Assembly (NCBI RefSeq): GCF_000687475.1
Contig: NC_057316.1
Coordinates: 1,798,001-1,862,000, forward strand
Direction of reading: 5' to 3'
Source: Ustilaginoidea virens
Taxonomy: Eukaryota > Ascomycota > Sordariomycetes > Hypocreales > Clavicipitaceae
DNA: 64,000 bases
Shown: piece by piece, positions 60,001 through 64,000 of the stretch
Position numbering within the stretch: position 1 is the first letter of the stretch
How the letters are laid out: each line of letters opens with the position of its first letter
Position numbers and translations under genes: made by a program
The notes under the pieces: generated by a model
Told to the model about the DNA's origin: nothing
Database searches by the model: none
The model's input: only the letters and a program-made list of their open reading frames with translations

Positions 60001-61028
60001 GGAAAGTCCTGTTCATCGATGAAGCATACCGTCTTGCAGGACCCGGCTTTGCAAAAGAGGCAGTCGACGAGCTCGTGGACTCGGTCACCAAAGAGAAGTA
60101 CAAGGGCAAGCTCATCATCATCCTGGCTGGCTACGTCAAGGATATCAACCATCTTCTATTGGTGAATCCGGGCATGACGAGCCGCTTCCCCGAGACGATT
60201 GATTTTGAGCCGCTCAGCGCCGAAGATTGCCTCAAACTCCTCACGAGCTTGCTCTCCAAGAAGAAACTCAAGATTGAAGGAAAGGGGAAGAAGATGGATA
60301 TTGCATGCTTGGAGTCGAGGGCAGCTTCGTTCGAAAAGAAAGTCTTGGAGTCATTCCGGTCCCTGGCGCGTGTCGAAGGCTGGGCCAGCGCAAGAGATGT
60401 GGAACAGCTCGCCAGAAATGTCTTTCGCAAGGTGGATCTTACTCATGAGGTGCTCAAGGTTGAAGAGGACCAAATCAGCCAAGAGATGATCATGATGCTT
60501 CGAGAACGGTCTCAGCGAGAACGGAACGTGCTTTCCCCGGGTCTGGATGAGCTTCTGGCGAGCCACCACGCCCAAAATGACTGGCGACCTCTGTCGACGA
60601 GCCAAACCTTGACGTCTATCGCTGCCCAGCCAGATGTTGATTCTACGAGCCACGATGGAAGCCTCAACGCAGTCGAGCCCGAGTTGAATGCATCGGCAGA
60701 TGTGATGCAGGGCATTCGCGATGCCGGCGTAAGCGACGAGGTCTGGGAACAACTTCAACGAGACAGAGCGGAGGAGCAACGACAGGAGGAAGAGTACCGC
60801 AAGCTGAAAGAGGCACAGAAGTCGGCTACGGGTGCAAACCGGGAGCGTATCGTGAAGCAGTTGATAGAAGAGGAGAGACGCAGGCGGCAGGAGGAAGCTA
60901 AGAAGGCCAAGCTCATGGCACTGGGATCATGCCCCGCGGGATACCAATGGATCAGACAGAGTGACGGGTACAGATGTGCTGGAGGGTCACATGCCATGTC
61001 GGACAAGGAGGTCAGTAGTCTCTTGTGA
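54033..61028 (+). CDS. ZNFX1-type helicase fused to three CbbX-like AAA+ domains
   Basis: Giant protein of 2271 residues from four exons: 54033-56988, 57042-57378, 57443-58122 and 58186-61028. Introns are short GT..TAG, and the split codons rebuild STIDNYQGEE, CSQPCGTLLSC and NPGTGKTTVA. Residues 1-450 show no known domain. An SF1 (Upf1/ZNFX1-type) helicase follows: Walker A GPPGTGKS near 500, VEEAGEILEAH near 770, GDHKQL near 796, EQHRSHPDIS near 840, NYQGEESDIVI near 990 and LVSRAREG near 1020. A Cys/His segment (CGKHTCTRKCH) near 1100 resembles an NF-X1 finger remnant. A charged coiled coil covers about 1155-1240. Three AAA+ modules have Walker A near 1320, 1598 and 1873, each with an IDEAY Walker B. 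The end is coiled, then CPAGYQWIRQSDGYRCAGG. ZNFX1 relatives sense or process RNA; the role here is unknown. Confidence 0.93.
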
Positions 61029-63389
61029 TGGGTTGTTGTTGTACGGTGCAGTTTGTTCCAGTTGTTGCTTTTCCAGGACCTTTTGGATGCTTTGATAGCC
61101 GCGCTGCATGGGTAAGCAGTAAGTAGTGATGAAAGTAGGAGCATACGATATGCAACTACGAAAATGGTGTTGAATTCTGTCTTCAAAGAGACTTCGGCAC
61201 AGGTGCAAAAGTAGGCTGAAAAGTATGGCCCCAAAAGGGTGATTCAGACGAATGGGGTTTCGGCTGTCACGGGATGGGATGCGCGCTGGTGTCTGGGCGT
61301 GGTGTCAGGTGGGGGCATTGATTGGACCAGGGTTAATGTTTGACGAGGCTATCTAAGAAGCTTCAGGCACCTCATCGGCATCGGAGTTTCAGTCATCCGG
61401 TGCAATCCCGAAGCAAACTCACTGGTACTTTCCGTTCCATTCGCAGCTGCAAGACTACAAGATTACAAGACTACAAGACTACCCGCGCCAAGCGCTCTCA
61501 CCTCGGAGCCAATTTCTTGCCATGGCCTTTCCCGGTGGACTCGTCCGACGAAGAGACTACGGAAGACTATCCATGGAAGTCAATGCGACAATCTTCGCAG
61601 GCAACTGAAGCCCGCTGTTGCTGAAGCAAGCCGAAGGAGGGTTGAATGCCCGAAATGTTGAAAGAAAGAGTTCATGGTCTACATGACCTGATTCTGCGAC
61701 AAGGCATCTAAATTTGAGCCTAAACCTCCTGTACTCCTATTGAGCGACTGCATTGAAACAGCTCGCAGCCGACGAGAGAGATGCGTTTCGACAGTCGTTT
61801 GGAGACACTGACTATTGGAAGAGCGAAGTAGATGCGCTTCAAGAAGAATAAATTCGAGAAATATGTTTCTAACTGCCGCATCCCTAGCTGCCGATCTCCT
61901 TCCCAGGCGGAGCAACTGCAGCCAATCGTCAGAGCATATCAAGGGGGTGGAATAGCGAGCAGAACGAGATCCCGAGCCAAACGCAGAATGAAACGTCAAC
62001 TTGAAGCCCCGGCAAAGCAACCAAAGAGGAACTATTATAGCCTGCTCCGGCATATACACGCTCACAGTGCTGCAAACCCAAGCTACAAAGACAACAGTCG
62101 AGTCCAGCAAGCTCTTATGGAAACCATATGCGCCATCTTCTCTGACATGGCAGATTTTATCTCGAGTCGAATCATGATTTGGGGATTTTGCTGCGGCAGA
62201 TGATGTCCTCGAGCTTTCTGAGAATCGCAAACACCGTTTTTCCTTCCCTGTCAACGGTCACAACAAGCTGTGGGATTATGAAAATCCTACCGAAAGATTT
62301 GCAGCCACCGTATTTCTGTCTGGAGTAACCCTTGCTAACTCTTACCATGCTGATGATTAGTATAATGTAGTCGCATTAGTTCAACTCGGGAATAATTTCT
62401 CTAATTTAAGACTTGCATACGTTTACATGCAAACTACGGAGTACAAACTACGAGAGACCCACTTAGAGCCGTCACATCTCACGACTGGTGCTCGCTTATC
62501 TTCACTACATACCTGTTTGTAACACAAATGTCGATCCCGACTTCCTATTGACTGATTATTTTGCTCTTCCAGCACATGAAGACACGATGAGTCCAAACGA
62601 GTCGAAACGACACTGCGATATCTGACTAGATCACGACAAAGACGTGGCGGGCGGCATTCGGTGTATCATCCAATGATATCGCACAAAATGGGGTATGTAA
62701 GCGGGGAGCGCGGAATAGTCCGTTTTTTTTCTTGGTACATAAGAAATTGGCGAATAGTGCCACTATATAAAATGCTCAATACTACATAATGCCTATATCA
62801 AATAATAAACGATCCCAGGGCCCAACAAAGGGAATTAATTGTTAAGGACCGACGCATAAATAACGACAGGATAGTGCTTGAGATTGTCGCGTCGAGATAA
62901 GGCATGTGCTTAAAAAAAAGACAAATAAGACATGCGCATGTAAGCAACATCATACAGATGATGGCGACGCGGAGGACGGTGTCGCACCACGTGACCACGG
63001 TATATATAGATTACACTAGCCCACCTCGTAGCTTACAGTCATCCTTCGTCCCACAAGGTCCGAGCAGGAGCGGGGTCGGCTATCATCCCGCCAGCGCCAC
63101 ATGCAAGCCTTCTGCGCCACACTCCACGCTCTCGACCTCCCCGTGCGACCTCAGCCTGATCAGGCTTCGTCTCCCGAACTCTAGTACACGATAGCTGGTT
63201 GCCCCGTCGCACTTCCCAGTACTCTCCGCATTTACTAAGCTGGCAGCCGGTAGCAGGTAGCCGGTAGCCAGCTCCAATACAAAATAGACGACCGAGCTGC
63301 TGTGCTCGCCTTGCCGGCTTGGCTGCCGCGGTCGACATCGACAGAGAACTGTTCCTTTTGTATCTTTCTACCCACCTTGATGCGAGACC
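61029..63389. other. AT-richer intergenic region with possible coding remnants
   Basis: Separates the helicase/AAA gene from the HET gene. Short frames at 61340-61624 and 61832-62203 (plus) have some protein-like composition (for example PWPFPVDSSDEETTEDYPW, and a basic RTRSRAKRRMKRQ stretch). They lack a start, splice sites or a domain, so at most they are decayed gene fragments. The stretch has a 12-bp ACAAGACTACAAG-type tandem near 61453-61483 and TACGGAGTA at 62435. No intact gene is seen. Confidence 0.5.
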
Positions 63390-64000
63390 ATGCGCCTTTT
63401 ACAGTGCAGAAGTACCGGCGGAGACCCTCTTTTGAAGTCTTTCTCGGACGACAAGGCGATTCCTCCCTATGCAATCCTCTCGCATACATGGGGAGCGGAC
63501 GGCGACGAGGTCACATTCAATGACCTAAGAAGTGGTGCCGCCGCCCATAAGCCTGGGCATGAAAAGATTCGGTTCTGCGATGCGCAGGCTAGGAAGCATG
63601 GCTTAGAGTACTTCTGGATCGACAGTTGTTGTATCAACAAGGAAGACGACATGGAGCTGTCCAAGGCCATTAACTCCATGTTTCGCTGGTACCGAAATGC
63701 CGATCGATGCTACGTCTACTTGTCAGATGTCTCGACAGCCAAGCCGCAAGTGAACGGCGATGCCTGCGAGTGGAAATCTGCTTTCCGGAAAAGCCGATGG
63801 TTCAAACGGGGCTGGACACTTCAGGAGCTCCTTGCCCCTCGTAAGGTCGACTTCTTTTCCCGGCAATGCGAATTCCTCGGCGATTCACTTCTGTTAAGGA
63901 AGCTTATACACGAGATAACCAATATCCCAGAGGCTGCGCTTCAAGGACAGTTTCTCTCGCAATTTTCCTTCAAGGAGCGCTGGTCATGGATCGAACGTCG
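63390..64000 (+). CDS. HET-domain protein, 5' part (runs off the window)
   Basis: An open frame of about 203 codons reaches the window end without a stop. It begins MRLLQC and contains the three HET-domain blocks in order: IPPYAILSHTWGAD near 30, YFWIDSCCINKEDDMELSKAI near 77, and the segment around WFKRGWTLQELLAPRKVDFF near 143-162. FLGDSLLLRKLIHEITNIP follows, and the visible part ends FKERWSWIERR. HET domains occur in vegetative incompatibility proteins, often ahead of NACHT/NB-ARC and repeat domains; what follows here cannot be seen. The ATG at 63390 was chosen over 63380 because only it is in frame with the domain and gives the usual N-terminus. A possible functional link to the neighbouring helicase/AAA gene rests only on proximity. 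Confidence 0.92.
   Translation, partial: MRLLQCRSTGGDPLLKSFSDDKAIPPYAILSHTWGADGDEVTFNDLRSGAAAHKPGHEKIRFCDAQARKHGLEYFWIDSCCINKEDDMELSKAINSMFRWYRNADRCYVYLSDVSTAKPQVNGDACEWKSAFRKSRWFKRGWTLQELLAPRKVDFFSRQCEFLGDSLLLRKLIHEITNIPEAALQGQFLSQFSFKERWSWIER

Noticed and set aside
61679..62254. 191-residue minus-strand frame
   Set aside because: No domain or plausible start context, and it overlaps equally weak plus-strand frames.

Overview
This looks like a nuclear chromosome segment from a filamentous ascomycete. It is most likely a Sordariomycete, perhaps of the order Hypocreales, though the order is a guess. Genes carry short GT..AG introns, mostly 50-130 bp, some with CTAAC/CTGAC-like branch sites. 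The families (inositol-phosphate synthase, fungal UDP-glucose dehydrogenase, LaeA-like methyltransferase, CYP52-like P450, HET domain, UvsD, Mrc1) are typical of Pezizomycotina. Long intergenic spaces are full of microsatellites and homopolymers. Exons were joined by hand from reading frame, splice signals and expected protein motifs. There is no ribosomal RNA and no CRISPR.

Layout: 1-3 kb, no gene. 3.1-5.3 kb, UDP-glucose 6-dehydrogenase (+). 6.0-8.5 kb, the ATRIP-type checkpoint protein UvsD/Rad26 (-), head-to-head with 9.8-11.5 kb, CDP-diacylglycerol synthase (+). 13.7-14.3 kb, a small coiled-coil protein (-), beside a TA-flanked MITE-like element (14.5-15.3 kb) and a second inverted-repeat element (15.4-15.8 kb). 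18.9-19.9 kb, a LaeA-like methyltransferase (+). 20.9-24.8 kb, Mrc1/claspin (-). 25.9-27.7 kb, inositol-3-phosphate synthase (-). 29.8-30.5 kb, a small secreted Cys-rich protein (-). 31.5-31.9 kb, Sem1/Dss1 (+), converging on PGK (-, 32.3-33.9 kb). 34.9-36.0 kb, an Mpv17/PMP22 protein (-). 38.9-40.9 kb, a six-exon P450 (+). 41.5 kb, tRNA-Arg(CCG). 42.9-44.7 kb, an acidic protein of unknown function (-). 48.2-51.0 kb, a kinesin with an in-frame TAG (+). 51.6-52.9 kb, a protein of unclear function with ExD and ExK motifs (-). 54.0-61.0 kb, a giant protein joining a ZNFX1-type helicase, a zinc-knuckle segment and three CbbX-like AAA+ domains (+). 63.4 kb to the window end, the start of a HET-domain gene (+).

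Most genes are housekeeping: nucleotide-sugar, phospholipid and inositol synthesis, glycolysis, proteasome, and replication checkpoint. UvsD/ATRIP and Mrc1 belong to the same ATR checkpoint pathway. CDP-DAG synthase and inositol-phosphate synthase both feed phosphatidylinositol synthesis. These pairs are probably coincidental neighbours. The right end (53-64 kb) is the most unusual part: the helicase/triple-AAA protein is next to a HET gene across an AT-richer, gene-poor stretch. A 9-bp motif, TACGGAGTA/TACTCCGTA, recurs about 17 times between genes, far above chance, and has no assigned role.
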